Source: Nigrospora sphaerica
Taxonomy: Eukaryota > Ascomycota > Sordariomycetes > Amphisphaeriales > Apiosporaceae
DNA: 64,000 nucleotides
Direction of reading: 5' to 3'
Assembly: GCA_018287875.1 (NCBI GenBank)
Contig: JAGVVL010000002.1
Span: forward strand, 6,696,001-6,760,000
Every line of letters begins with the position of its first letter. Positions within the stretch are counted from its first letter, which is position 1. Shown here in pieces: positions 1 to 9,875 of this stretch. The notes under the pieces are model-generated. The model searched no databases and was not told the origin of the DNA. It worked only from the letters and a program-made list of their open reading frames with translations. The translations under genes and the position numbers were made by a program.

Positions 1-303
1 AACAAATACATCTTGATGCAGAGCTTCGCCCAAGTCACCGAAGTCTACATGATCCTCAACTCCAACCCGGCCCCCGAGCCCGAAGGCATTCAGCACGGCT
101 TCCTCAAGCTGGCCGAGCCCATCGGCGACCCGACCTCTATCAGCCGCCTCCTGGCCGACCTCAAGGAGTCCTTCACCTACGAGGCCGGCGCCACCTTTGA
201 GGACGCCAAGTCGGACTTCCAGGCCGAGCACCACCACCACCCTACCGCACCGCCCCTGGTGCTCAAGTCCAAGATCAACACCGATTACCTGAGGCTTCTC
301 TGA
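1..303 (+). CDS. C-terminal end of an unidentified protein (5' truncated by window edge)
   Basis: The frame is open from base 1 to a TGA at 301-303, giving about 100 residues of a protein whose start lies outside the window. The visible part begins NKYILMQSFAQVTEVYMILN and ends KSKINTDYLRLL. It reads as ordinary soluble coding sequence, with alternating hydrophobic and polar residues, a Pro/Glu-rich patch and a four-His run near residue 78. No catalytic motif, membrane segment or zinc site is visible. I do not recognise the family and assign no function. An A/T-rich stretch follows the stop (about 308-323), as expected for a 3' untranslated region. That it is coding is fairly secure; its identity is open. 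Confidence 0.6.
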   Translation, partial: NKYILMQSFAQVTEVYMILNSNPAPEPEGIQHGFLKLAEPIGDPTSISRLLADLKESFTYEAGATFEDAKSDFQAEHHHHPTAPPLVLKSKINTDYLRLL

Positions 304-1110
304 TCGACCTTTTTTTTATTTTACCCATGGCCGGCGCTGAACCGCCCTCGCTTCCGTTTCGGGACAGCTTCCCCTGCGCTTCAAGAGATACCCCAGTTGT
401 TTAATGTTTTGTAATGCCAATTAATAATGTTGCTCGACTCACGTGACTCTCCTTCTCGTAGTCTTCTATTCTTGCAGGAGCCTCTTGCAGGAATCCGGTC
501 GTCTTTCTCTGCTGCCCTGTTTCTTTTCTCCTCAAACATCAGCCCGGTGCCCAGTCGGGTAAAATACATTGTTGAATGGGTAGGTTCGCGGTCAGAGTTG
601 TACGCACTACAGAAGGGGAGACAAAACCTGGTATTGGTTTGCTTCGTGACTTCCGTGCACTGTATTCACCCGCCAACAATTTTGGCGGCGTTTACATGCT
701 GCAATGCGCTCATGTCACACGGCGTGTAAGCCACGGAAATACAACGCCAGTCAATTTGGCCGGGCCAAGCGCCTGCAATCCGCGCCTGCGTGGCCGAGGA
801 CGAGTTTCAATAGAGGCTTCTATGGTTCGACCAGCTGCCCTCGGGCGTTTACTTGCACTTGGCCTCCTTGGCGAGAAGAGCCGCCGCTTCGGCGCCACTC
901 GTGGCTTCTGGTACTGACTGGGCAGGCCCTCGGAGATGCATGGCGCTCACTGGGATGGAATTCCAAGCCCTGTGTGGCCAGCTTAAAGCGCATATACAAC
1001 GGGCCGAGCCACCGGCTGCTCGGAATCGTGGCTGCTTGCCCCTTGTATGTATGAGACACCACGCGGCGTGAAAGAGGAGTGGTATTGCGCCAAAGGGGGT
1101 CGCCCCTGGC
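304..1110. other. Intergenic region, convergent 3' ends
   Basis: This lies between the end of the first gene and the stop of the Irc3-like gene on the other strand. Several short open frames overlap here on both strands, but none has recognisable motifs or splice continuity. I see no tRNA or repeat. It probably holds the two 3' untranslated regions. Confidence 0.5.
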
Positions 1111-3138
1111 CTATGCCTCGAGGGGCCCGACCTTCACTGTTTCTCGCCGTCTCCTGGCCTCGGCCTTGGCAGCTTGGGAGGCTTCCTTGCGAAGCCTTTT
1201 GCGCCGATCCGCGTCCATGGCTGTGAAGCGCCCCCGAGCCCCGTGCTTGATCTTTGTGATCATGTCGCCAGCTTTGCCCATCGTGATGTGCTCCGGTGAC
1301 AGTTTGTCGTCCTCTGGCCTCAGCTTATTGAGAAATTGGAGTTGACTCTCGGTGGCCGGGCGATTGCGCCAACCAGCGTTCTTATCTATCAGAGGGAAGA
1401 CATATTTTTCGGCTGCGTAGCTGTCGGCTCCGTGCACTGCGTCGGCCAATGTTCCGGCCTGCAACAAGCGACGCGGCGGGGCATAGGGAGACTTTTTGGA
1501 TTGGACGCCAGGCGGAAGCGGCCGGACTTCCCACGCGGCGAATTTCTCTCCATCGGCTTTCTCATCTCGCTCTATTCGGATAAAGCCACCACCCCTGGCG
1601 GAGAGGATGTATTTCTCCGGGGCAACCTGTACCCAAGCTAGCCGGCTGAGAGCCCGGATATGCTTCTCACCCGAGGTATCTGCAATCAGGTCGAAGACTG
1701 AATCGTACTCGGTAAAGGTGATACGAGCTGGCCTGGAGACCCCGGTCTCGGGCGTTGCTTGTTTTGATCCGAACACATGTTCGGACCTCTGTTCCTCGGC
1801 CTCTTTCCGCTCTTGGAGGTCCTGTCGGAGTTGGCGCATGTCGCCTATCGTGGACCCCTCGACCAGTTCGTGGGGGTCCAGGCCGAACAAAGTCGGGGTG
1901 GTCACTATGCCCGTGGCCAGGCTGGACACCATGTCGATGATGTGGCAGTCCTTCTTCCCGGGGAACAGTCGCATGCCACGCCCGATCATCTGCACGAGGA
2001 GATTCCGCGACCTCGTCGGTCGGGCCAGGACGACGCAGTCGATGTTGGGAATGTCGGTCCCTTCGGTGAAAACGCCACAGTTCACCAGGACCGGGAAGTC
2101 GCCGCGCTTGAAGGCGTCTAGGCGCTCGCTTCTTTCGACATTGGGGGTATCTCCCGTGACAAACCTAGCGTCCAGGCCGTATTCGCGGAACTTTTGGGTC
2201 AAGCCGGCCACGTGTTCCAAGTCGGCACAGAAGACCAAGGTCGACTTTCTCCCGCTGGCCTTGGCTAGCCAGCTCCGAACTGTGATTTCGTTGATCTCGG
2301 CCGTGTTGACAGCACGAGACAGCTCGCCCAGTTGAAAGTCCCCATTGGCAGCGCTACGGACCTTGGACAAGTCGGCCTTGGACTCGACCGTGGTGAATAT
2401 GACGTCCGAAAGCCACTTCTCTCCTATCATGTCGACATAGTCCTTGTGATAGACAATCTCGTCGATGGCGGTGCCCAAACGGAGCCCGTCAAAGCGGGAA
2501 AAGGTAGCGGAAACACCTACTAGGATAGGTGACTCGGCTCTTTTCTGATCCAGACGGAAGTGCTCCAGAGTCCGGAGGTAGCCAGGGGACACGATGTGAT
2601 GGGCTTCGTCGACGAGAACCAGCTTGAACTGCCGCGGGTCGAACTTGTGGATCCTATCGCCCGAGACGATGCTCTGGATACTGGCAACCGTGATGTCCGC
2701 CATGCCGGTAGCATGAAGCTTGCCCATCTCGATGTCGACGGTCTTGTGCGGGTAGGCCACGCTGCAGTGCCGAGCGGCCTGCTCCACCAGCTCGCGTCTG
2801 TGAGCCAGAATCAGAGTCTTGGTACGGTGTTTGGAACCTGGCTCGATCCGGTCGAGCAACTGGGTGAAGACGACGGTTTTCCCGGCGCCCGTGGCCAGAG
2901 AGATACCGACCCGCTTCTGCCCCTGCTCAATGGACGAGAGGACGGACTGAATACATTCCTCCTGGTAATTACGGAGTTGCACGGGCTGGTGAGAGTCGGG
3001 CGCTATAGACGCTGCCACGGCCCGCGTGCTGGATGCGAACCGGACTGGCGCGGCCCTCGGCACCAACGGCCTACCGCCGGGGCGAGCCAACAGCACCAAC
3101 GTTCGCCATGATGCGTACAGCCGTTGCATGCGTTGCAT
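1111..3138 (-). CDS. IRC3: Irc3-like mitochondrial DEAH-box helicase
   Basis: An intronless frame of 675 residues from the ATG at 3138; the same frame opens 15 bases earlier at a GTG that I do not use. The N-terminus (MQRMQRLYASWRTLVLLAR and on to about residue 40) is Arg/Ala/Ser-rich with no acidic residues, typical of a mitochondrial presequence. Superfamily 2 helicase motifs follow in order: Walker A ATGAGKT (about residues 82-88), the DEAH box in LVLVDEAHH (about 177-180), VGVSATF (motif III) and QMIGRGMRLF (motif VI). Yeast Irc3 is a mitochondrial branch-migration helicase needed for mitochondrial DNA stability, and length and architecture fit that family. The C-terminus is Lys/Arg-rich. 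Its upstream region is shared with the divergent RRN5-like gene. Other mitochondrial SF2 helicases are less likely because the helicase core begins right after the presequence. Confidence 0.85.
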   Translation of the reverse strand: MQRMQRLYASWRTLVLLARPGGRPLVPRAAPVRFASSTRAVAASIAPDSHQPVQLRNYQEECIQSVLSSIEQGQKRVGISLATGAGKTVVFTQLLDRIEPGSKHRTKTLILAHRRELVEQAARHCSVAYPHKTVDIEMGKLHATGMADITVASIQSIVSGDRIHKFDPRQFKLVLVDEAHHIVSPGYLRTLEHFRLDQKRAESPILVGVSATFSRFDGLRLGTAIDEIVYHKDYVDMIGEKWLSDVIFTTVESKADLSKVRSAANGDFQLGELSRAVNTAEINEITVRSWLAKASGRKSTLVFCADLEHVAGLTQKFREYGLDARFVTGDTPNVERSERLDAFKRGDFPVLVNCGVFTEGTDIPNIDCVVLARPTRSRNLLVQMIGRGMRLFPGKKDCHIIDMVSSLATGIVTTPTLFGLDPHELVEGSTIGDMRQLRQDLQERKEAEEQRSEHVFGSKQATPETGVSRPARITFTEYDSVFDLIADTSGEKHIRALSRLAWVQVAPEKYILSARGGGFIRIERDEKADGEKFAAWEVRPLPPGVQSKKSPYAPPRRLLQAGTLADAVHGADSYAAEKYVFPLIDKNAGWRNRPATESQLQFLNKLRPEDDKLSPEHITMGKAGDMITKIKHGARGRFTAMDADRRKRLRKEASQAAKAEARRRRETVKVGPLEA

Positions 3139-4203
3139 GGCACACCCCGCCACCTGGCGCCGTGCTCAGGGAAGGCGAGGGACGATAGCTGTGCTTCGAA
3201 CGACGGGGGTTTCCGAGAGGCAGCCAGGACGTGCTGCTCCGTAGTCACTGAAGGTTTGATGATTAGGCTTGGGGGGGGGGGTCCTGGACATATGTTGAAA
3301 AGCGCAAAGCTCCATCTCGTGGCCTCCGGATTGGGGATGACTGCACGGGCGCACCGTGTTTATATCTTCTCGTAGTACTGTGGGTTGAGCCTAAAGAACC
3401 TCGGACCTTCGCCTGCAAGTACCTAGGCATCCAATGGCTTTCGCAATACTACTATCGGCCCCTAAGAGGGAAACTATGGGAGGGCTTTCATTTTGCAGAA
3501 CATTCCTTTGTAGGCAATCAAGGCGGCTAAGTGCCAACATTTTGCCTAGAAGTTACCTGAGTAATCGAGGCACCACAGCACACTTACCATACAGTACGCT
3601 GTGAACTGTGCACAGTACTTAGCGTGATTGTGGAGCCGTCAAGTTTATAAGGTTACCAAATGCTGGTCCGCCATACGCACTTTGCGGTCTTTCATACCTG
3701 GAGACATACATGCCATGGGGATGCCTTGTCTTTAGCGGTGCTCTTTTTTCTCCATGGCTTATGACTGGTACATCGGTATGCAGAGCAACTAGCCCATCGC
3801 TAAGCCTTTTGCTCCAATTGGTACTTCAGAAAGAGCACGGCACCTGCTCATCCGAAAACTCGCGAATATCCACGCCAGGTGCAAATCCCATCGACGGCTC
3901 AGGCTGGGCCCGGGATTTCACCCCTGTTCCTCCGCCAACTTCGGGGACTCTCCATACGGACCCCACCTTTCCCGGAGCCGCAGCTCGGCAGCAGCCAAGT
4001 TTAATATTTGTGACTCGACCCTGCCGTTTCCTTGACCGGCTCTGATCGCCTTCCGAACAACACACTCCACCATCCAAACTATCACCGGAAAGCTACGGCG
4101 TGCCTCCTGTTTGGGATTGTTGACCGGAAATCTCTGACTACGAGGACGCCGAGGCGAGCTGTCCGGCCGTACCGTGGCGTTGGGAGAAGAATAAGAAGGG
4201 GGG
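3139..4203. other. Divergent promoter region between IRC3-like and RRN5-like genes
   Basis: About 1.06 kb separating two diverging genes. It contains an 11-base G run at 3271-3281 and a moderately AT-richer middle part (3400-3700). Short open frames on both strands have no recognisable features. It should hold both promoters and 5' leaders; I could not pick a convincing core element. Confidence 0.5.
3271..3281. repeat. Poly-G homopolymer
   Basis: Eleven consecutive G residues in the intergenic region. Such tracts are length-unstable and also prone to assembly error. Confidence 0.9.
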
Positions 4204-6123
4204 ATGGAGTCGCACACTGTCTCCTCATGGGGCGGGAGGGAGGATAGAGCATTCCCAAACCACGGGGAGGATTCCCAGGCGGACGCAGGCAAACGGCCGG
4301 AATTCAAGCACGACGACTCTGACCGAAAGAGGGGCTTATCATCCGGCCCGCCCTCCGTGTATGGCCATCGCAAAAGGCGCGCGTCTCTGGCCCCCAGCTT
4401 GGGCGCGCCCCTGAAGCGCCAGCGCCGCACTTTCAACCCAGACTACGTGGCCCTGTTGAACAAGGACATCACCGACGCCGCGACCGGCATAGTGGCTGAC
4501 GACATCACCCCGGCCCTGCCGGAGCTTTCCCAGGTTGGCGCCGTGCGATGGAGCCGGGTCGAAAAGGAGTCGCTCTACTCAGCGCTCGGCCGGCTGGGGC
4601 GCGACGATCTCCCGGGCATTGCGGCGCGCGTGGGCACCAAAAGCCCGCTGGAGGTGCGTCAGTTCCTTGTCCTGCTGGACACGCACGAGCGCGCCCACAT
4701 GAAGGAGGGCGACCTTTGGCGCAAGATTCTGCGACCTGTCGACATACCCGCCGCCGCCGAAATCACCCAGGACTGCTGCGCCGCGCTGGACGAGGCCGCC
4801 GACGACCTTGCCCTGCGTCAGGAGGCTCACGAAATCGCCGTCGAGAAGAAGCGTTGGGGTCAAGCGCAGTGGTGTATTACGGAAATGTCACCTCTCCTCG
4901 ACCCAGACGAGGCCGATAAGGCCGAGGCTGAGGTCGAGCAGCAGCCGCCACCGCCGCCATTTGCCCGGCTCTTCGTGCTGCGCAACTGGTTGCGGCTGAG
5001 CCCAAGAATATTCATGAACTCGACCATCCCTGAGTATAACTGGCGTTTCGTGTCCGAGGAGCCGCCCGCCATCAGAGCTACGGCCCTTTCGGATCTACAC
5101 ACGTTGGCTATCAGTATCACCAAGCGGCTGGTCCTGACAACGCTTTTCATGAGCGAGTCGCGGATCAAGGCCGGAAAGCAGCACCTTCGAGGGGTCAAAC
5201 AGCTTGTGAAACCGAAGGACGTCCGAGCGGCCGTTGAGTCATTAGGTCTCAAGGGCGATAGCCGTGAATTCTGGGCGCGGGCTGCGCGGCGGTTACGCCT
5301 TGATGTATACCAGGACGGCGGACCGACCGACGATGGCCCCGATCAGTCGGGCAAGGAGACAAGCGATAACGAAATGGGGGAAGGAAAAGAGCAAGAAGAA
5401 GAGGAGGACGAGGGAGAGGAGGAAGAGGCGGCAAAGTCCGAGGGAAGTCTTGGCGGCAGCGACAGCGAGGGCGAGGAGAGCATGCTGTCCTACGAAGAAG
5501 TCGAGGCTATTCTTCTCGGCCACAAGGCTCGGGTGCCCGAGACCGACCACCCACAGGAACCCATGGATGAGGACATGGCCTCTAGCGGGGAGGAAGAGGA
5601 CTACGATACAGCGGACTCGGCAAAACCTGGAGCGCGCATCGAGCCGGGCGAAAAGGCCACGGCCCCGGGCAAACCAGACACGGAGAGCGACGGCGGGATG
5701 GACTTGGACCACGGCCCCAGCCCCGGGGCCGAGGGCGCCGAAGACGCCGACGCGGCTGACCTTGGCGTAGACGACGAAGCCGTCCAGGCCGACGTGCGTG
5801 AAGCCATGCACTTCGCGGCCGACTGGGGCGGCACAACCCGGTCGCGCCAGACCCTCGTGGGCCGCGTCCGGGCCGAGCACGCCATGGAGGCCGAGGCCGC
5901 CGCCGCGGACACACAGACGAGTCACCGGGAGGAGGCGCGGTTGTGGGCCATACTGAAGCGCCCCCAGCCCGGTTCCCTACCGGCGATGAAAAGGGAAGGG
6001 GGGGAGCAGCCGCCGAGGACCGGGCCGCCAAAGCGGGCCATAGTCGAGCTGGCCGGCAAGGACTGGAGGGAAGATCTCCAATACGTCGCCGAGTGGGAGG
6101 CTTACGAAACCACTTCTGTGTGA
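4204..6123 (+). CDS. RRN5: RNA polymerase I upstream activating factor subunit, Rrn5-like
   Basis: An intronless frame of 639 residues. A basic N-terminal part (KRRASLAPSLGAPLKRQRR, about residues 57-75) could serve as a nuclear signal. It is followed by a SANT/Myb-like segment (about 114-160) containing WSRVEKESLYSALGRLGRDD and a conserved VGTKSPLEVRQFL helix. A second conserved block contains LRLSPRIFMNS and IRATALSDLHTLAISITKRL. This order matches the fungal Rrn5 family, a subunit of the upstream activating factor that recruits RNA polymerase I to the rDNA promoter. Residues of roughly 380-560 form a highly acidic, Glu/Asp/Ser-rich, presumably disordered tail, so the protein is well longer than yeast Rrn5 (363 residues). 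A generic SANT-domain chromatin protein is the alternative. It converges on the Rsc8/Swi3-type gene with 347 bases between stops. Confidence 0.75.
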   Translation: MESHTVSSWGGREDRAFPNHGEDSQADAGKRPEFKHDDSDRKRGLSSGPPSVYGHRKRRASLAPSLGAPLKRQRRTFNPDYVALLNKDITDAATGIVADDITPALPELSQVGAVRWSRVEKESLYSALGRLGRDDLPGIAARVGTKSPLEVRQFLVLLDTHERAHMKEGDLWRKILRPVDIPAAAEITQDCCAALDEAADDLALRQEAHEIAVEKKRWGQAQWCITEMSPLLDPDEADKAEAEVEQQPPPPPFARLFVLRNWLRLSPRIFMNSTIPEYNWRFVSEEPPAIRATALSDLHTLAISITKRLVLTTLFMSESRIKAGKQHLRGVKQLVKPKDVRAAVESLGLKGDSREFWARAARRLRLDVYQDGGPTDDGPDQSGKETSDNEMGEGKEQEEEEDEGEEEEAAKSEGSLGGSDSEGEESMLSYEEVEAILLGHKARVPETDHPQEPMDEDMASSGEEEDYDTADSAKPGARIEPGEKATAPGKPDTESDGGMDLDHGPSPGAEGAEDADAADLGVDDEAVQADVREAMHFAADWGGTTRSRQTLVGRVRAEHAMEAEAAAADTQTSHREEARLWAILKRPQPGSLPAMKREGGEQPPRTGPPKRAIVELAGKDWREDLQYVAEWEAYETTSV

Positions 6124-6470
6124 GATCGGGTTGTACAAGTTCGTAACGAGTCGAAGGCCAGCAGTGGGAAGTTTCTCTCCCAATCCCTGGCAGCGGCATT
6201 CGGACCAAAGCCGACGCTATATGGAAAACATTCTCATTAACACCCTCCCCCCCCAAAGTAGCGTACGGGGCTCTCCAATCTTGATAATACAGTCCATTTT
6301 TGTCTTTTCGGAGGATACTGGCACAAGAAGAAAAACCGGGGGAAGTTTCGCGACTGGAAAGCCGACCACTGAACGCCATCTCAAGAGAAACACCCATCCT
6401 GTCCGGAAAATGAAGTTGCCCGCACCATCGTCACGCCGTATCCTCCACATGACATGGGCTCGTTGGCACA
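6124..6470. other. Intergenic spacer between convergent genes
   Basis: This 347-base spacer lies between the stops of the RRN5-like and SWI3/RSC8-like genes. It has an 8-base C run near 6247 and no coding signal. It presumably holds both 3' untranslated regions and polyadenylation sites. Confidence 0.5.
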
Positions 6471-8704
6471 TCAAGCCTCGTAGCTCTTCACTTGTCCGCC
6501 GTCGCTTCCTAACGGCTGGACCGACCCTAACGCCGGCGCCGAAGCAAAGCTCAAGCCGTTGCCGTCGGCGCCACCCATGGCCATGCTCACGTCCCCTCCG
6601 TTCATGGCCGCCGTTTTCAAACCCTCTTGTGTCTCCCTGACCCGCTTGCGGAAGGCGAGGCGATCGAGGAATAGCTGTTGGCGTCCGCGCTCCAGCTCGC
6701 GTCGTTCGGCCTGCAAGATGGCCTCCATTTCGTCAAAGTATTTCAGCTTCAGCTCCATCTTCTGGAGCGTTACGTTGACGGCAGCCGAAAGGAGCCGAGT
6801 CATCTCGCGCTCCTCGTGAGACGCGAGGCCTCCGGCTCTGGCCGCCATGGAGGCCAGAGGAATAGACGCAAGCGTGTTGGTCGTGGTCGTGGTCGTGGTT
6901 GTCGTGGTCGTGGTCGTCTCTTGTCTGATGTCGACTTCCATCGAGTCACCCTCCTTGTCCTTACCCTTACCGTTTGTCTTACTCGCGTCGCCTCCCTCAA
7001 TCTTGTTGCGCAAACCAGCGCGTAGCTCTTCTACAGACTGCTGCGCGGCAGCAGCCGTGGACTTGGGGTCAGCCAGACTCGCCAGGAATCCGATGACGGA
7101 CATGACGGGATTGTCAGCCTGGCTGAAAGGAAGGTGGCCACCGTGCGAACCCAGCATCTGCAGGCCGGTGGGGGCCTGTACGGGGGCTTCGGTTTCGAGA
7201 TATTTGTCCTCGATGTCGAGCTGCAGGAATTGCAGGACACATTCCTCCCTGGTCCTGGTCCCGACGTGCTCTGCGATCTCGGCCCAGTCATCATCATACT
7301 TCTCCAAGCCTTCGAGAAGCCGCAAGAGCTCGGCATCGCTCCAAGGAGCGTCACGATCCAGAACGGCCGAGTACGTCGGGTTCTCCTTTCGGACGAATTG
7401 CGTGTTGGTCAAGTTGTTGGGAATACGGCCCTCCATGTAGCAACTTGGGCAGACGTCGTGTGTGCTCTTGGTGGTCGTGTTGGCCTCCGGAAGGTGGAAG
7501 TAGACCCTAGTACAGTCGCAACCACAGTTCTGGCAGTTGACCTTGGCGATGGGCGCCTTGGTGAGGTCAGCCGCAGGTGACGCACTCGAGGTCCCATTAG
7601 CACCCGGAGTCTCGCCGTTTGTTTTCTCTGTCTTGTTGAGTTTCGCGGCCTTAGCGCTTGCCTCGTAGATGTTTCTGCCGATTTCCAGGTTGCGTTCACC
7701 CGCAGCCGTGGGAGCGGCAGCCGCCTTTTGGTCTGTCTCGGCGCTTTTCTTGCCCTCCAAGACAACGGGGTCCGCCGATGGCTGCCACGGCTGAAGACCG
7801 CGAGGCGTGTCGCAGATGACCTGGAAATGACCAGTGAAGGGAGGGCCGACTTGCGACGGGCGCTGATCGGCATCGACCTGGTGTTGTCAGTATCCCGCGT
7901 CGGCCGCAGCTGGTAGGTAGAAAACCAGTGAGGGCATACCTGGTAGTTGATCAAGCCCCATTGCTCCAGGAAGGCATGGACCCGCATGATGGCGCAAACA
8001 TCACCGGCCAAGTTCCGCCGGCAGGCCGTCACGGTCAGGTACTCGATGGGGTTCAGTCGGTAAGTGTTGATCATGAAATCCCGGTAGTCCTTGTAGACGT
8101 GCGGCGTCTTGCTCCGGTTGCGACTGTTGAAAAACTCGGGGAGGGCTTTTCTCTCGATGTTGTGGATGGTGTTCATGTCGAACCAGGTACTATAGCTCGG
8201 CAGAACGATGGAGTGAGTCTGAGAGATGAGGTGTTCCCGCGCGGCATTCTCAATGCTCTCCTTGGACTTGACCTCGCCAGCTCCGCCCTCACCGGCTTGA
8301 GTCGCGTCTTCGGCGATCCTCTCCCCGGCCTGCCCATCCTTTGGCGCCTCACCCATCTCCTCGTCTTCCTTGGCTAATGTGGTCTCAGCTGGAGGTCCGT
8401 TAGGAGCATCGAGGGGGTTGTCTGAGGTACCAGGGGGGGCAGGCGCAGGAGTAGCGCTGTCTTGCTTGATGTTGGCTTCAGAGGCAGGGCCCTCTGACAT
8501 TTGGACGTCTGAAGAGGACACGATATGTCAGCGGTGTCGCTTGCGCCAGCGAGGCCTAGCCGTGTTCCCGAAGGGAAACCTACCTTCCGAAGACTCGGGC
8601 GCGCCTGACAGGTCAGCCTGCAGCGGCGGTTGGGCGAGGATGGGGTTGCTGCTAGGCGTGGCCGCGTTGGCGGGCGAGCCGTAATTAACCTGTTCGTCTT
8701 CCAT
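6471..8704 (-). CDS. SSR2: SWI/SNF and RSC complex subunit, Swi3/Rsc8 type (3 exons)
   Basis: I join exons 8704-8584, 8508-7940 and 7877-6471 (transcription order) into a 698-residue protein. The introns are 75 and 62 bases with GTAGGT and GTATGC donors and CAG/CAG acceptors, and both junctions keep frame. A SWIRM domain spans about residues 134-228 ([26 protein letters not shown]). A zinc-binding module with CQNCGCDC and [11 protein letters not shown] lies at about 345-377. A SANT domain at about 408-452 contains [15 protein letters not shown] and [17 protein letters not shown]-terminal coiled coil ([20 protein letters not shown]) follows, probably for dimerisation. This is the core scaffold subunit of SWI/SNF-class nuclear remodellers (yeast Swi3 and Rsc8, fission yeast Ssr2). 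An unusual run of 13 threonines precedes the coiled coil. Confidence 0.92.
6879..6917 (-). repeat. In-frame threonine microsatellite
   Basis: Thirteen consecutive Thr codons (alternating ACG and ACC with one ACA) inside the SWI3/RSC8-like gene, between the SANT domain and the coiled coil. The near-perfect 6-base periodicity suggests slippage-prone growth and likely length polymorphism between strains. Confidence 0.9.
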
Positions 8705-9875
8705 GCTTGCTGTCTTGCACGCGCGTGGTGCGCCTTTGATGGGTGGGTGGGCTTGAAGGAGCGATGGCGATCAGGCAAGAGTGGCAGCAATCGAATTGGC
8801 GGGCACGGAGGCAAACGGCAGGACCAAAACCACGAAGCGCGATAATGGTGCAGCAGCGCGGTATGCCAGGGCCGCTGTTGGGGGGGAAGCTGGAAGGATG
8901 CGCGGCAACGGAAACGATGATGCGCGGAAGGTGGGAATCTCGGACGAAGGAGGACGGACTCCAAGTGTGTGTTCAAGCGAGCGCGATGATGGTGCTGCAG
9001 CGCGCGCGTCCGAGAAATCAAATCGCTACCTGCAACTTTGCCCAAAAAGCGACGGGACTGGCTGGCCAGCTGGTGCACGGACCATCCACTCCAGCGCCCG
9101 CGATAGACACCTCAGTGAGGGAAGGGAGCCGCGTTGTACCTGAATATAGTAAGAAGTACATCCTTGGGAAGAAGCAGGCACGTCCTTCTTTACGGAGCGC
9201 CGGGCACTTGATTGATGTACCTACATACATACTCCATGGTACGGGCTACTGCCTACCTACTTTCTTTACTTACCTACATTTCACAACACTCGGGATAGAG
9301 AGAGAAGAATCCACCCCTGCTTCTATCCCTACCTGTCTATTAGGAAGCAAGAAGCAAACATCCATGCCCGAAAAGGGACGGGCGAGTATGCTTGACTGCC
9401 ATATTCCAGGCTTTCGAAACCTAGTAATAACACAAGTACATCTCTAAGTATATGTGATGTCGAACGTGCTGCATAGCACACGGTCTGAGTAGAGCGATTG
9501 CCATTGAGCAATCCATACCAGGGCTATTGCCGACTACCTTAGATAGGTACATACATAGGTAGACACCTGCAGCTTGTGCAGGTCCAACTAGTAGAAATGT
9601 TTATCTAATGAATAGATGCGGGCTGTACGGAGATGTAGTCCATCCTGAATACAGTAATTGCCCCATAGGAAGAGGGGCGCCGTGTGTGCTCCAGGTGTCG
9701 CCGGCCTCGGCAGGGCGAAATGGGACGGCTCTGCCCCCGGATACCTTCGGCTACTGCGGGCCAGCGTCGTCCGTCACAAACCGGAAACCCTTACGCGACG
9801 GCGGCCTTCTCTTCGCTTGTCGCGCAGCCCCACGACGACGATTACCACCCACGAACCTCGACCCGACCAAACATC
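8705..9875. other. Divergent promoter region
   Basis: This is the 1.17 kb between the start of the SWI3/RSC8-like gene and the ETF-alpha gene. Two tracts rich in TACCTA/TACATA-type words lie at about 9216-9280 and 9536-9562. Open frames here are short or low in coding character. It is likely to contain both promoters and long 5' leaders. Confidence 0.5.
9216..9280. repeat. TACCTA/TACATA-rich tract
   Basis: The words TACCTA, TACATA and CTACC recur several times in about 65 bases. The same motif family recurs in other intergenic regions of this window and not within the recognised genes. Confidence 0.6.
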
